Shown here one piece after another: positions 1-11,641 of a DNA stretch of 64,000 bases. Source of the stretch: Actinomadura sp. DC4 (GTDB lineage: Bacteria > Actinomycetota > Actinomycetes > Streptosporangiales > Streptosporangiaceae); contig NZ_JAUEQY010000021.1 in NCBI RefSeq assembly GCF_030406325.1, forward strand, positions 124,001 through 188,000, written 5' to 3'. The notes under the pieces are model-generated. The model did not search any database. It was given only the letters and a program-made list of their open reading frames with translations, and had not been told where the DNA came from. Positions within the stretch are counted from its first letter, which is position 1; every line of letters starts with the position of its first letter. The position numbers and the translations under genes are program-made.

Positions 1-1
1 C

Positions 2-688
2 GTCGCGGACCTGCTCACCCTGTACGGCGTCACCGACGACACCGACCGGGACACCCTTCTCGCCCTCGCCCAGGACGCCAACAGTCCTGGCTGGTGGCAC
101 AGGTACGGGGACATCCTCCCGGGGTGGTTCGAGACGTACGTCGGCCTGGAAGAGGCGGCGGCGCTGATCCGCACCTACGAAGTCCAGTTCATTCCCGGCC
201 TGCTGCAGACCGAGGAATACGCCCGTGCCGTCATCTCCATGGGTAACTCGACCTCGCCTCCGGAGGAGATCGAGCAGAGGGTCAGCCTGCGAATAACACG
301 CCAGAAGCTACTCACGCGCGGGGACTCCCCCCGCCTGTGGGCTGTCGTGGACGAGGCGGCGTTGCGCCGTCCGATCGGGGGACGGGATGTGATGCGCGGC
401 CAGATCGAGCGGCTGATCGAGGCCACCAAACTGCCGGGCGTCATCCTCCAGGTGCTTCCGTTCCGGGTCGGCGGTCACACCGCCGAGGCCGGCGCGTTCA
501 CCATCCTGCGTTTCCCCGAGTCGGACCTTCCGGACGTGGTCTACGTCGAGCAACTGACCAGTGCCCTTTACCTGGACAGGCGCGACGACGTCGACTCCTA
601 CATGGAGGCCATGGAGCGCCTCTGTGTGGTCAGCGCACCTCCGGACAACACCGCCGAGATCCTCAGCAGGATTCTCCAGGAGACATAG
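2..688 (+). CDS. XRE-family regulator, DUF5753 part (5' end outside window)
   Basis: The frame is open from base 2, so the N-terminal helix-turn-helix lies upstream of the window; 228 C-terminal residues remain. They carry the DUF5753 pattern: a segment reading GWFETYVGLEEAA, then YEVQFIPGLLQTEEYARAV, then the conserved stretch from RQKLL to the acidic PDVVYVEQL region. Proteins of this build are abundant in Streptomyces and relatives (WhiJ-like regulators) and are normally followed by a small DUF397 protein, which is the case here with no base between stop and next start. DNA binding cannot be verified because that domain is missing. The target is unknown; such pairs usually act in development or antibiotic control. 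Confidence 0.9.
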   Translation, partial: VADLLTLYGVTDDTDRDTLLALAQDANSPGWWHRYGDILPGWFETYVGLEEAAALIRTYEVQFIPGLLQTEEYARAVISMGNSTSPPEEIEQRVSLRITRQKLLTRGDSPRLWAVVDEAALRRPIGGRDVMRGQIERLIEATKLPGVILQVLPFRVGGHTAEAGAFTILRFPESDLPDVVYVEQLTSALYLDRRDDVDSYMEAMERLCVVSAPPDNTAEILSRILQET

Positions 689-931
689 ATGCAGCAGTAC
701 CCCGCATACAACGGCGTTCCCGCCACCGACCTACTCGACGTCAGCTGGCAGAAGAGTCACCGGAGCAACTCCCAGGGCAACTGCGTGGAGCTCGCGAAGC
801 TGCCCGACGGCAGCGTCGCCGTCCGCAACTCCCGCCACCCGGCCGGACCCGCACTGGTCTACACGAAGGCCGAGATCCGGGCGCTCATCCAGGGCGCCAA
901 GGCCGGCGACTTCGACAGCCTGCTCGTCTGA
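689..931 (+). CDS. DUF397 domain protein
   Basis: An 80-residue protein starting at the ATG directly after the upstream TAG stop, so it is translationally coupled to the DUF5753 regulator. It shows the DUF397 signature W-x-KSxxS..NCVE (WQKSHRSNSQGNCVELAKL), then VAVRNSRHPAGPALVYT and a closing AEIRALIQGAKAGDFD. DUF397 proteins are small partners of WhiJ/DUF5753 regulators in actinomycetes; their biochemical action is not settled. There is no membrane segment or signal peptide. Confidence 0.93.
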   Translation: MQQYPAYNGVPATDLLDVSWQKSHRSNSQGNCVELAKLPDGSVAVRNSRHPAGPALVYTKAEIRALIQGAKAGDFDSLLV

Positions 932-960
932 CACGGCCTCGCGCCGCATCCTCCTTTCAT

Positions 961-974
961 TAGAACCAGTTATC
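961..974. promoter_or_regulatory. KstR-like palindromic operator, site 1 (thiolase)
   Basis: TAGAACCAGTTATC matches the KstR consensus TnnAACnnGTTnnA at every fixed position except the last. It lies about 90 bases upstream of the thiolase start and 55 bases from a second copy. The consensus is known from mycobacterial cholesterol catabolism; binding here is inferred. Confidence 0.6.
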
Positions 975-1015
975 AGGCGTACTCGCCTGCCGTACGGATA
1001 TTGCCGGTATCCCAC

Positions 1016-2218
<1,203 letters not shown>

Positions 2219-2292
2219 CGCGACGGCCTCTGACACCCCGCAACCCGCCGTGATGAGACAAGCGCCACGTTGACCCTAACGAGCGCTTGGTT

Positions 2293-2306
2293 TAGAACGT
2301 GTTACA
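2293..2306. promoter_or_regulatory. KstR-like palindromic operator, site 3 (first P450)
   Basis: TAGAACGTGTTACA fits TnnAACnnGTTnnA exactly. It lies 25 bases before the first P450 ATG, in the 112-base gap after the thiolase gene, so this P450 probably has its own regulated promoter. Confidence 0.7.
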
Positions 2307-2330
2307 GAACGTTCACCCGGAGGAGTGCCG

Positions 2331-3560
2331 ATGGCCGTCGACATCATCAACCCGGAGATCTACGAGACGAACGGCTTTCCCGCGGACGACTTCCGCCGGC
2401 TGCGCCGGGAGTCACCGGTCTTCTGGCACGAGGATCCCGCCCAGGGCATGCCCGGCTTCTGGGCGGTGACGAGGTACGACGACGTGGTGCACGTCTCGCG
2501 CCACCCGGAGCTGTTCTCCTCGTACGCACGAACCTCGATGTTCAACGAGTTCGCCGACGAGGACGTCGCGCTCTACCAGCTGATGATGCTGTTCATGGAC
2601 CCTCCGCAGCACACCCGGCAGCGGATGTTCGTCAACCGCGGCTTCACGCCCCGCATGATCAAGCGGCTCGAGGAGCACATCCGCGACGTCGCCCACCGGC
2701 TCATCGACCAAGTCGCGACCCGCGGGGAGTCCTGCTTCGTCCGCGACATCGCGGCGCCGTTCCCCCTCTACGTCATCTGCGAGCTGATCGGCGCGCCGGC
2801 CAAGGACCACGACAAGATCTTCGACTGGTCGAACGCCCTGGTCGGCGCGGACGACCCGGAGTTCTCCACCGCTCCCGAGGACGCGCGGGAGGTCTCGCTG
2901 GAGGTGCTGCAGTACGCGCACGAGCTGGCGGCCGACCGGCGGGAGTTCCCGCGCGACGACATCGCGACGAGCCTGCTCGAACCGGACGCCGACGGCCGCC
3001 GGCTCAGCGCCGATGAGTTCGCCATGTTCATCCTGCTCCTGCTCATCGCGGGCAACGAGACGACGCGCAACGGCGCCGCCGGCGGCATGCTCGCGTTCTT
3101 CGACCACCCGGACCAGTGGCAGCGCCTGGTGGGCAACCGCGGCCTGCTCAAGACCACCGCCGACGAGGTCGTGCGCTGGGTCAGCCCGGTCAACATGTTC
3201 CGGCGGACCGCGGTCCAGGACACCGAGATCCGGGGCCGGCGCATCGCCGAGGGCGACAAGGTGGTGATGTTCTACTCCTCGGCCAACCGCGACGAGGACG
3301 TCTTCACCGACCCCTACACCTTCGACGTCGGCCGCGACCCCAACCCCCACATCGGGTTCGGCGGCGGCGGACCGCACTTCTGCCTGGGCACGCACCTGGC
3401 CCGGCTCGAGCTGACCGTCCTGTTCGAGCTGATCCTGGAGCGGATGCCCGACATCGGCCCGGCGGGCCCGGCACGCCGCCTGCGGTCCAACTTCATCAAC
3501 GGGATCAAGGAGATGCCGGTCCGGTTCACGCCCTCAGAGCGGGTCGGAACGCAGGAGTAG
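2331..3560 (+). CDS. Cytochrome P450, CYP125-like (copy 1)
   Basis: A 409-residue soluble class I P450. The oxygen-activation helix reads AGNETTRN (residues 240-247), the K-helix ExxR lies in DEVVRW, and the heme thiolate is Cys351 in FGGGGPHFCLGTHLARLEL. FVNRGFTPRMIKRLEEH and the AGNETTRN form resemble the CYP124/125/142 group that hydroxylates steroid side chains and branched lipids at the terminal carbon. The ATG at 2331 fits AGGAG spacing; a GTG at 2325 sits too close to it. A perfect KstR-like site lies upstream. The ferredoxin encoded at 11.4 kb, behind the same type of site, is the likely electron donor. Substrate is inferred, not shown. Confidence 0.93.
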   Translation: MAVDIINPEIYETNGFPADDFRRLRRESPVFWHEDPAQGMPGFWAVTRYDDVVHVSRHPELFSSYARTSMFNEFADEDVALYQLMMLFMDPPQHTRQRMFVNRGFTPRMIKRLEEHIRDVAHRLIDQVATRGESCFVRDIAAPFPLYVICELIGAPAKDHDKIFDWSNALVGADDPEFSTAPEDAREVSLEVLQYAHELAADRREFPRDDIATSLLEPDADGRRLSADEFAMFILLLLIAGNETTRNGAAGGMLAFFDHPDQWQRLVGNRGLLKTTADEVVRWVSPVNMFRRTAVQDTEIRGRRIAEGDKVVMFYSSANRDEDVFTDPYTFDVGRDPNPHIGFGGGGPHFCLGTHLARLELTVLFELILERMPDIGPAGPARRLRSNFINGIKEMPVRFTPSERVGTQE

Positions 3561-3571
3561 AACAAGTTCCA
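3558..3571. promoter_or_regulatory. KstR-like palindromic operator, site 4 (second P450)
   Basis: TAGAACAAGTTCCA fits TnnAACnnGTTnnA exactly. Its TAG is the stop codon of the first P450, and it lies 55 bases before the second P450 start, implying separate control of the second copy. Confidence 0.68.
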
Positions 3572-3626
3572 TTTACGGGCGTGGTCGTTTACGCTCAAGA
3601 GCCCCTGACCTCCAAGGGCGGTTGCC

Positions 3627-4832
3627 ATGGACATCGATCTCGTCGACCCCGACCTGTACGCCAACGGCGGCATCCCGCACGAACAGCTCCGGTGGCTCCG
3701 CGCGAACGCACCGGTCTACCGGCATCACGGCGATCCGGACTTCTGGGCGGTCACGCGTTTCGACGACGTCGTGCACGTGTCACGGCACCCTGAGATCTTC
3801 TCCTCGCACAGCAAGCTCGCGCTGTTCCCCGAGCCCTCGGAGGAACAGCTCGCGATGCAGCGGATGATGATGCTCAACCAGGACCCGCCCGAGCACACGC
3901 GCAAGCGCGCGATCGTCAACCGGGGCTTCACGCCGCGCACCATCGGCCGGCTCGAAGAACACGTACGCAGCATCTGCCATGACCTGATCGAGGAGGTCGC
4001 GGGGCACGGCGAGGCCGACTTCGTGCACGACATCTCCGCGCCGCTGCCGCTCTATGTGATCTGCGAGCTGCTCGGCGCGCCCCCCGAGGACCGGGAGAAG
4101 ATCTTCGACTGGTCCAACCGACTGGTCGCCGAGGACGACCCGGACTACCGCAAGCCCGAGGACGACGGCATGGTGGCCGCGGGCGAGCTGTACGCCTACG
4201 CGAACGAGCTGGCCGTACGCCGCCGGGAGGAGCCGCGGGACGACATCGTCACCCGGCTCCTGCAGCCGCACGGCGGCGAGGAGCTGTCGGTCGACGAGTT
4301 CGACCTGTTCGTGATGCTGCTGACCGTGGCCGGCAACGAGACCACGCGCAACGCCGCGTCCGGCGGGATGCTCGCCTTCTTCGAGCACCCCGACCAGTGG
4401 CGGCGCATGGTCGACGAGCACACCGCCGGCGGCGGGCGGCTGTCGGAGACGTTCCCGGACGAGATCGTGCGCTGGGTCAGCCCGGTCAACCTGTTCAAGC
4501 GCACGGCGACGCGCGACACCGAGCTCGGCGGTCAGCGCATCGCCGAGGGCGACAAGGTCGTCGTGTTCTACTCCTCGGCCAACCGCGACGAGGACGTCTT
4601 CACCGACCCCGACACCTTCGACGTCGGCCGCGACCCCAACCCCCACATCGGGTTCGGCGGCGGCGGACCGCACTTCTGCCTCGGCGCGCACCTGGCCCGG
4701 ATGGAGCTGCGGGTGTTGTTCGAGATGCTGCTGGAACGAATGCCGGACATCACACAGGCCGGTGAGGCGCGCCGCCTGCGGTCCAACTTCATCAACGGCA
4801 TCAAGGAGATGCCCGTCCGTTTTGCCAGTTGA
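3627..4832 (+). CDS. Cytochrome P450, CYP125-like (copy 2)
   Basis: A 401-residue paralogue of the preceding P450; long stretches are identical, including the last roughly 40 residues apart from a few changes and the SSANRDEDVFTDP and DVGRDPNPHIGFGGGGP regions, so a tandem duplication is clear. Key residues are kept: AGNETTRN at 235-242, ExxR in DEIVRW, heme ligand Cys351 in PHFCLGAHLARMEL. The distal-pocket part after FSSHSKLALFPEPSEEQ and the B-C region differ from copy 1, which could mean a different substrate range. Start is the ATG at 3627; only a weak AAGGG precedes it. No signal peptide or membrane anchor. Confidence 0.93.
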   Translation: MDIDLVDPDLYANGGIPHEQLRWLRANAPVYRHHGDPDFWAVTRFDDVVHVSRHPEIFSSHSKLALFPEPSEEQLAMQRMMMLNQDPPEHTRKRAIVNRGFTPRTIGRLEEHVRSICHDLIEEVAGHGEADFVHDISAPLPLYVICELLGAPPEDREKIFDWSNRLVAEDDPDYRKPEDDGMVAAGELYAYANELAVRRREEPRDDIVTRLLQPHGGEELSVDEFDLFVMLLTVAGNETTRNAASGGMLAFFEHPDQWRRMVDEHTAGGGRLSETFPDEIVRWVSPVNLFKRTATRDTELGGQRIAEGDKVVVFYSSANRDEDVFTDPDTFDVGRDPNPHIGFGGGGPHFCLGAHLARMELRVLFEMLLERMPDITQAGEARRLRSNFINGIKEMPVRFAS

Positions 4833-4961
4833 GAGGGTCGTTGCGAGAAACTAGTGGTTTTCCCCACTTTTAGACTCAGTGCCTAATATCGTCCGCGCAG
4901 GTCGAACAGGGCAGGCTATGGTCTTACATCACTGAGTGACCCATTTACGGGAGGGGCGAGC

Positions 4962-6248
4962 GTGGATGAGGTAGACGAACCGTTGCGCGTCGCACTGCTC
5001 TCCTACCGGAGCAAACCGCACTGCGGCGGCCAAGGCGTCTACCTCCGGCACCTGTCCCGTGAACTGGTCGATCTCGGGCACCACGTCGAGGTCTTCTCCG
5101 GCCAGCCGTACCCCGAGCTCGACCGCGACGAGATCACGCTGCACAAGGTCCCGAGCCTGGACCTGTACGCCGACGAGGACCCGTTCCGCACGCCGAAGCT
5201 GTCGGAGTACCGCGACTGGATCGACGTCCTGGAGTTCGCCCACATGAGGACGGGCGGCTTCCCCGAGCCGCTGACCTTCAGCCTCCGCGTCCTGCGTGAG
5301 CTGCGCAGACGCCGTGCCGACTACGACGTCGTGCACGACAACCAGGTCCTCGGCTACGGCAACCTCGGCATCTCCCGTCTCGGCCTTCCGCTGGTGACGA
5401 GCATCCACCACCCGATCAGCGTCGACCGCCGCATCGAGATCGAGGCGGCCAAGGGCCTCAAGCAGCGGTTCGGCAAGCGGCGCTGGTACGGCTTCGTCCG
5501 TATGCAGGCGCGCGTCGCCGCGCGCATCGGGCCGATCCTGACCGTCTCCGGCTCCTCCAAGCACGACATCGTCCGCGACTTCGGCGCCCTGCCCGACGAC
5601 GTGCACATCCTGCCGCTCGGCGTGGACGACGTTCACTTCCACCCGCGCGGCGAGCGCGTCCCCGGCCGCATCGTCGCGGTGGCCAGCGCGGACTCCCCGC
5701 TCAAGGGCGTCGCCACACTGCTGCGCGCCGTCGCCAAGCTCGCCACCGAACGCGACGTGCACGTGGTCGTGGTCGGCCGGCCGACCAAGGGCGGCCCGAC
5801 CGACAAGCTCGTCGCCGAGCTGTCCCTCGGCGACCGGGTGCGCTTCGTGTCCGGCATCTCCGACGAGGAGCTGGGCGAGCTGCTCGCGAGCGCCGAGATC
5901 GCCGCCGTCCCCTCCCTGTACGAGGGGTTCTCGCTGCCGGCCGTCGAGCACATGGCCTCGGGCACGCCGCTCGTCGCCAGCCGTACGGGCGCGCTGCCCG
6001 AGGTGGTCGGCGACGCCGCCGTCCTCGTCGAGCCGGGCGACGTCGAGGAGCTGGCCGCGGCGTTCCGGCGGCTGCACGACTCGCCGCAGGAGCGGATGAG
6101 CCTTGGCGCGGCCGGCTACGAACGCGTCCAGGAGCGGTTCACCTGGTCCGCCGTCGCGCGGGCCACCGTCGGTCACTACAGAGACGCCATCGCCCAGCGC
6201 GACGGCGCCGTACGGAAGGAGCACGGCCCTGCTGACCGTGGACTTTGA
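4962..6248 (+). CDS. Glycosyltransferase family 4 (GT-B)
   Basis: A 428-residue GT-B enzyme. The N-terminal Rossmann half opens with VALLSYRSKPHCGGQGVYL, the typical acceptor-side glycine loop and GGQGVY motif; the C-terminal half has the GT4 nucleotide-sugar motif PSLYEGFSLPAVEHMASG with its two glutamates (E-x7-E). Family 4 enzymes are retaining transferases using UDP-, GDP- or ADP-sugars. Start is the GTG at 4962 behind GGGAGGGG. Its 3' end overlaps the next gene, so it is the first gene of an operon with a SAM methyltransferase and a toroid-fold protein. Acceptor and product are unknown. Confidence 0.9.
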   Translation: MDEVDEPLRVALLSYRSKPHCGGQGVYLRHLSRELVDLGHHVEVFSGQPYPELDRDEITLHKVPSLDLYADEDPFRTPKLSEYRDWIDVLEFAHMRTGGFPEPLTFSLRVLRELRRRRADYDVVHDNQVLGYGNLGISRLGLPLVTSIHHPISVDRRIEIEAAKGLKQRFGKRRWYGFVRMQARVAARIGPILTVSGSSKHDIVRDFGALPDDVHILPLGVDDVHFHPRGERVPGRIVAVASADSPLKGVATLLRAVAKLATERDVHVVVVGRPTKGGPTDKLVAELSLGDRVRFVSGISDEELGELLASAEIAAVPSLYEGFSLPAVEHMASGTPLVASRTGALPEVVGDAAVLVEPGDVEELAAAFRRLHDSPQERMSLGAAGYERVQERFTWSAVARATVGHYRDAIAQRDGAVRKEHGPADRGL

Positions 6249-6975
6249 CCGGTTCCGCATCTCGCCCGGCGAGCGGGTTCTCGACATGGGCTGCGGCGCC
6301 GGCCGGCACGCGTTCGAGCTGTACCGGCGCGGGGCCCACGTGGTGGCGTTCGACCGCGACGAGAAGGAGCTGGCGGCGGTCGCGACGATGTTCGGCGCCA
6401 TGGAGCTGGAGGGTGAGCCGCCCGCGGGCGCCTCGGCCCGTACGGTGACCGGCGACGCGCTCGGCCTGCCGTTCCCGGACGACTCCTTCGACAAGATCGT
6501 CGCCGCGGAGGTGCTGGAGCACATCCCCGACGACATGAGCGCGATGGCCGAGCTGCTGCGCGTGCTCAAGCCGGGCGGGCGGCTCGCCGTCACCGTGCCC
6601 TCATGGCTGCCCGAGCGGATCTGCTGGGCGCTGTCGGAGGACTACCACACCGCGCCCGGCGGCCACGTGCGCATCTACACGCGCGCCGAGCTGGAGGCCA
6701 AGCTCAAGGCGACCGGCTTCGAGGTCGGCGGCCACCACCACGCCCACGGCCTGCATGCGCCGTACTGGTGGATCAAGTGCGCGGTCGGCGTCGACAACGA
6801 CTCCCACCCGGCCGCCAGCGCCTACCACCGGCTCCTGGTCTGGGACATCATGAAGCGCCCCCTCGCCACCCGCCTGGCCGACCGCGTGCTGAACCCCGTG
6901 ATCGGCAAGAGCGTCGTCGTGTACTTCACCAAACCGGACGTACCGGTGCGGGAGCGGGCGCATGCGGCGGCCTGA
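6229..6975 (+). CDS. Class I SAM-dependent methyltransferase
   Basis: About 248 residues with motif I VLDMGCGAGRHAFE, acidic motif II at VVAFDRDE, motif post-I around DALGLPFPDDSFDKIVAAEVLEHI and a late KPGGRLAVTVP strand: a Methyltransf_11-like fold. The start is uncertain. CTG at 6229 has the best spacing from GGAAGGAG and would give the M/L-LTVDFDRF start I recall for related proteins; the first usual start codon in that stretch is GTG at 6238. Either way the gene overlaps the glycosyltransferase end and in turn overlaps the next gene by 14 bases, so the three are translated as a unit. Methyl acceptor unknown. Confidence 0.88.
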   Translation: MLTVDFDRFRISPGERVLDMGCGAGRHAFELYRRGAHVVAFDRDEKELAAVATMFGAMELEGEPPAGASARTVTGDALGLPFPDDSFDKIVAAEVLEHIPDDMSAMAELLRVLKPGGRLAVTVPSWLPERICWALSEDYHTAPGGHVRIYTRAELEAKLKATGFEVGGHHHAHGLHAPYWWIKCAVGVDNDSHPAASAYHRLLVWDIMKRPLATRLADRVLNPVIGKSVVVYFTKPDVPVRERAHAAA

Positions 6976-8080
6976 CGCCGTGCCCGGGATTCCGACCAAC
7001 GACGACCTCGTCGCCACCGCCCACTCGATCGCCGCCCAGCAGGAGCCGTCGGGCGCCATCCCGTGGTTCGCGCCCGTGGGCGGCGTGCCCGGCCACGTCG
7101 ACGCCTGGAACCACGTCGAGGCCGCGATGGCGCTGTCCACGGCCGGGCTGACCGGCGCGGCACGGCGCGCGTACGAGTGGCTGCGCGGCGTCCAGCGCGA
7201 GGACGGCTCGTGGCCCGCCAAGTGGGTCATGGGCGAGGTGACCGAGCCCGGCTCCGAGTCCAACCACGCCGCGTACCTGTCGGTCGGCGTCTGGCACGAG
7301 CTGACGCTGACCGGCGACGACGACTTCGCCCGGCACATGTGGCCCGCCGTGCACCGCGCCGTCGACTTCGTCCTCGGCCTGCAGAGAGCCCGCGGCGAGA
7401 TCCTGTGGATGCGCCACCCCGACGGGTCCCCCGCCGACCACGCGCTGCTCACCGGCTGCTCGTCCATCTACCAGTCGCTGCGCTGCGCGGTCGCCCTCGC
7501 CGAGCACCTGGGCGAGCCGCAGCCGGACTGGGAGCTGGCCGCCGACCAGCTCGGCCACGTCGTCGCCTGCCACCCCGAGGCCTTCGCGGACAAGAACAGG
7601 TTCTCGATGGACTGGTACTACCCGGTCCTCGGCGGGCCCCTGCGCGGCAACGCGGCGCGCCGCCGGATCGCGGAGCAGTGGGACACCTTCGTGGTCGAGG
7701 GCCTGGGCTGCCGGTGCGTCTCGGACCAGCCGTGGGTGACCGGCGCGGAGAGCTGCGAGCTGGTGCTCGCGCTGGACGCGATGGGCGACACGGCGCGGGC
7801 CCGTGAGCTGTTCGCGACCATCCAGCACCTGCGGCACGAGGACGGGTCGTACTGGACGGGCTGGCAGTTCGCCAACGAGCGCCACTTCCCGGGCGACCGG
7901 TCGACCTACACGGCGGCCGCGGTGATCCTCGCCGCCGACGCCCTGGCGGGCGGCTCCCCGGCGTCCCGCCTCTTCAAGGAGATCGCCGGTCGCGACCTCG
8001 GCCCGTCGGAGCCGGCCGACCCGGTCGCGTGCGGCTGCGAGGCGCCGTCGCTGGCGGACTCGGTCCGTACGCGGGGCTGA
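6962..8080 (+). CDS. Alpha/alpha-toroid protein with QW-type repeats ('prenyltransferase'-like)
   Basis: A 372-residue protein that databases tend to label prenyltransferase because of QW-type repeats: LRGVQREDGSWPAKW near residue 80, VLGLQRARGEILW near 140 and IQHLRHEDGSYWTGW near 290, spread over helices expected to form an alpha/alpha toroid. I see neither the DxDD or DCTAE acid motif of squalene-hopene cyclases nor the zinc site of protein prenyltransferase beta chains, so neither activity is supported. A sugar-active (alpha/alpha)6 barrel is an equal possibility given the glycosyltransferase at the head of the operon. ATG at 6962 lies inside the methyltransferase gene. Confidence 0.75.
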   Translation: MRRPDAVPGIPTNDDLVATAHSIAAQQEPSGAIPWFAPVGGVPGHVDAWNHVEAAMALSTAGLTGAARRAYEWLRGVQREDGSWPAKWVMGEVTEPGSESNHAAYLSVGVWHELTLTGDDDFARHMWPAVHRAVDFVLGLQRARGEILWMRHPDGSPADHALLTGCSSIYQSLRCAVALAEHLGEPQPDWELAADQLGHVVACHPEAFADKNRFSMDWYYPVLGGPLRGNAARRRIAEQWDTFVVEGLGCRCVSDQPWVTGAESCELVLALDAMGDTARARELFATIQHLRHEDGSYWTGWQFANERHFPGDRSTYTAAAVILAADALAGGSPASRLFKEIAGRDLGPSEPADPVACGCEAPSLADSVRTRG

Positions 8081-8151
8081 CCACAACCGCCGCCTTGCCG
8101 GAATTTCGGGACCAAACGCTCAAAGGGGATCGCGTGCAGTAGTTTCGCTGC

Positions 8152-9119
8152 ATGGTCTGGCCGGGCGACGAGCAGAGGTACGGAGGCGGCGGGCGGCCGC
8201 CGCCCAACCAGGGCGGGTGGCACCCGCCGTCAGACGTTCCCGGCGGCCAGGGCGGTCACCCCGGGCAGGGCGGGCCCGGCTGGGGCGGAGCCGGCGGCTG
8301 GGGCGGTCCCGGCGGTTACGGCGGTTACGGCGGGCCGGGCGGGTATCCCCCGCCGCCGCCCCCGCGCGGGCCCTCGGGCGGCATCATCGCGGCCGTCGTC
8401 GTCATCGTGATCCTGCTGATCGGCGGCGGCGTGGGCACCGCCGTCGCGGTGTCCAAGGGGAACAAGAAGCACACGTCACCGCGGTCCGCCTCCTCCGACG
8501 CGCCCTCGTACGACCCGAGCTATCCGCCGCCGTCCCTGGTCCCGTCCTCCCCGCCGTCGGCCCCGGCGAAGGTGCCGGGCTGGCACGCGGTGGTGGCGGT
8601 CAAGCACGGCGTGACCTACGACGTGCCGCCGGGCACCTGGAAGGTCGAGTCGCCCGACACCATCGTCGGCTTCGAGGACGCGAGCGGTAAGCCGGAGGTG
8701 GCCGGGAGCGGCGCCGCCGTCTTCAAGCAGGGCTACTGCCAGGGCCACAGCGGGAGCTGGCGGGCCCAGTCGGCCGTGTCCGGCTACAGCACCAAGGACG
8801 TGGCCGCGGACGCCAAGGACGCGGCGCGGAAGTGGGCCACGTTCGGCTACACACCGGACGGCGGCAAGGCGCCGACGGTGACGGCCGGCGCTCTCAAGTC
8901 GTTCGACGCGGGCGGCGCGAAGGGCCAGGAGGCCATCGCCACCGTGACCGTCCACGACACCAACCCGTGCTCGCCCCCGCGCGGCGTCGTCCACGCCGCC
9001 GCGGTCCCTCTGAAGACCGGCGAGGTCGCCGTCCTGGTGGTCATCGCGGACCAGGGCGTGTCCGACCAGGCCGCCGACGCCGACCTGGAGAAGATCGCCC
9101 AGAGCGTCAGGCCGACGGC

Positions 9120-9123
<4 letters not shown>
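8152..9123 (+). CDS. Membrane-anchored Gly/Pro-rich hypothetical protein
   Basis: A 323-residue protein of unknown function. Residues 1-75 are low-complexity Gly/Pro (many GGYGG and PPPPP runs), followed by one membrane segment around residues 77-100 (IIAAVVVIVILLIGGGVGTA), a Ser/Pro linker and an extracytoplasmic domain of about 180 residues beginning near WHAVVAVKHGVTYDVP. Only two cysteines (GYCQGH and NPCSPP) occur in that domain and could form a disulfide. The layout resembles actinobacterial type II anchored sensors or cell-surface proteins. ATG at 8152; a gap of 71 bases separates it from the previous operon. Confidence 0.8.
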
Positions 9124-11227
<2,104 letters not shown>

Positions 11228-11249
11228 CCACACCCTTGCCGCCACAGAC

Positions 11250-11263
11250 TGAAACGTGTTCTA
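11250..11263. promoter_or_regulatory. KstR-like palindromic operator, site 5 (ferredoxin/ADH)
   Basis: TGAAACGTGTTCTA fits TnnAACnnGTTnnA exactly. It lies 130 bases before the ferredoxin start, in the 165-base gap after rbsK, so the ferredoxin and alcohol dehydrogenase probably share the control of the thiolase and P450 genes 7-10 kb away. Confidence 0.65.
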
Positions 11264-11392
11264 CTCTTCGGCGTGAGTCCGGAGCTCCGGGGCTGACGCT
11301 CAACGGTTCGTACGGATCCCGACAGATCCGAATGACGTTCGGTATGTTGGCATCCCGTGCCGTCAGCTCATGTGATCGAAGGGGACAGCGTC

Positions 11393-11587
11393 ATGGAAGT
11401 ACGGGTCGACCCACTGGTCTGCGAGGCCAACGGCGTGTGCGTGGGGCTCGTGCCCGATGTCTTCGACCTCGATGACGACGACGAGCTGCACATCACGCAG
11501 CCGAGACCGCCCGCGGAGCTGGCCGACCGCGTCCGGCACGCCGTGCGTTCCTGTCCCAAGGCCGCCCTGAGCCTCGACGACGACTGA
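11393..11587 (+). CDS. Small ferredoxin, [3Fe-4S] type
   Basis: A 64-residue acidic ferredoxin with three cysteines placed as in actinobacterial [3Fe-4S] P450 redox partners: Cys10 and Cys16 in CEANGVC, and Cys54 in RSCPKAAL. The position where a fourth cluster cysteine could sit reads Val-Pro (VGLVPDVF), so a three-iron cluster is expected. It would pass electrons from a ferredoxin reductase (none in the window) to the P450s. Start is ATG 11393 behind GAAGGGGA. The KstR-like site upstream ties it to the two CYP125-like genes. Confidence 0.92.
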   Translation: MEVRVDPLVCEANGVCVGLVPDVFDLDDDDELHITQPRPPAELADRVRHAVRSCPKAALSLDDD

Positions 11588-11641
11588 ACCCCCCGATCAT
11601 CGGCCGGGGCCTTCCCGGCCCCCGTCCTGGAGGTGTGCAAC

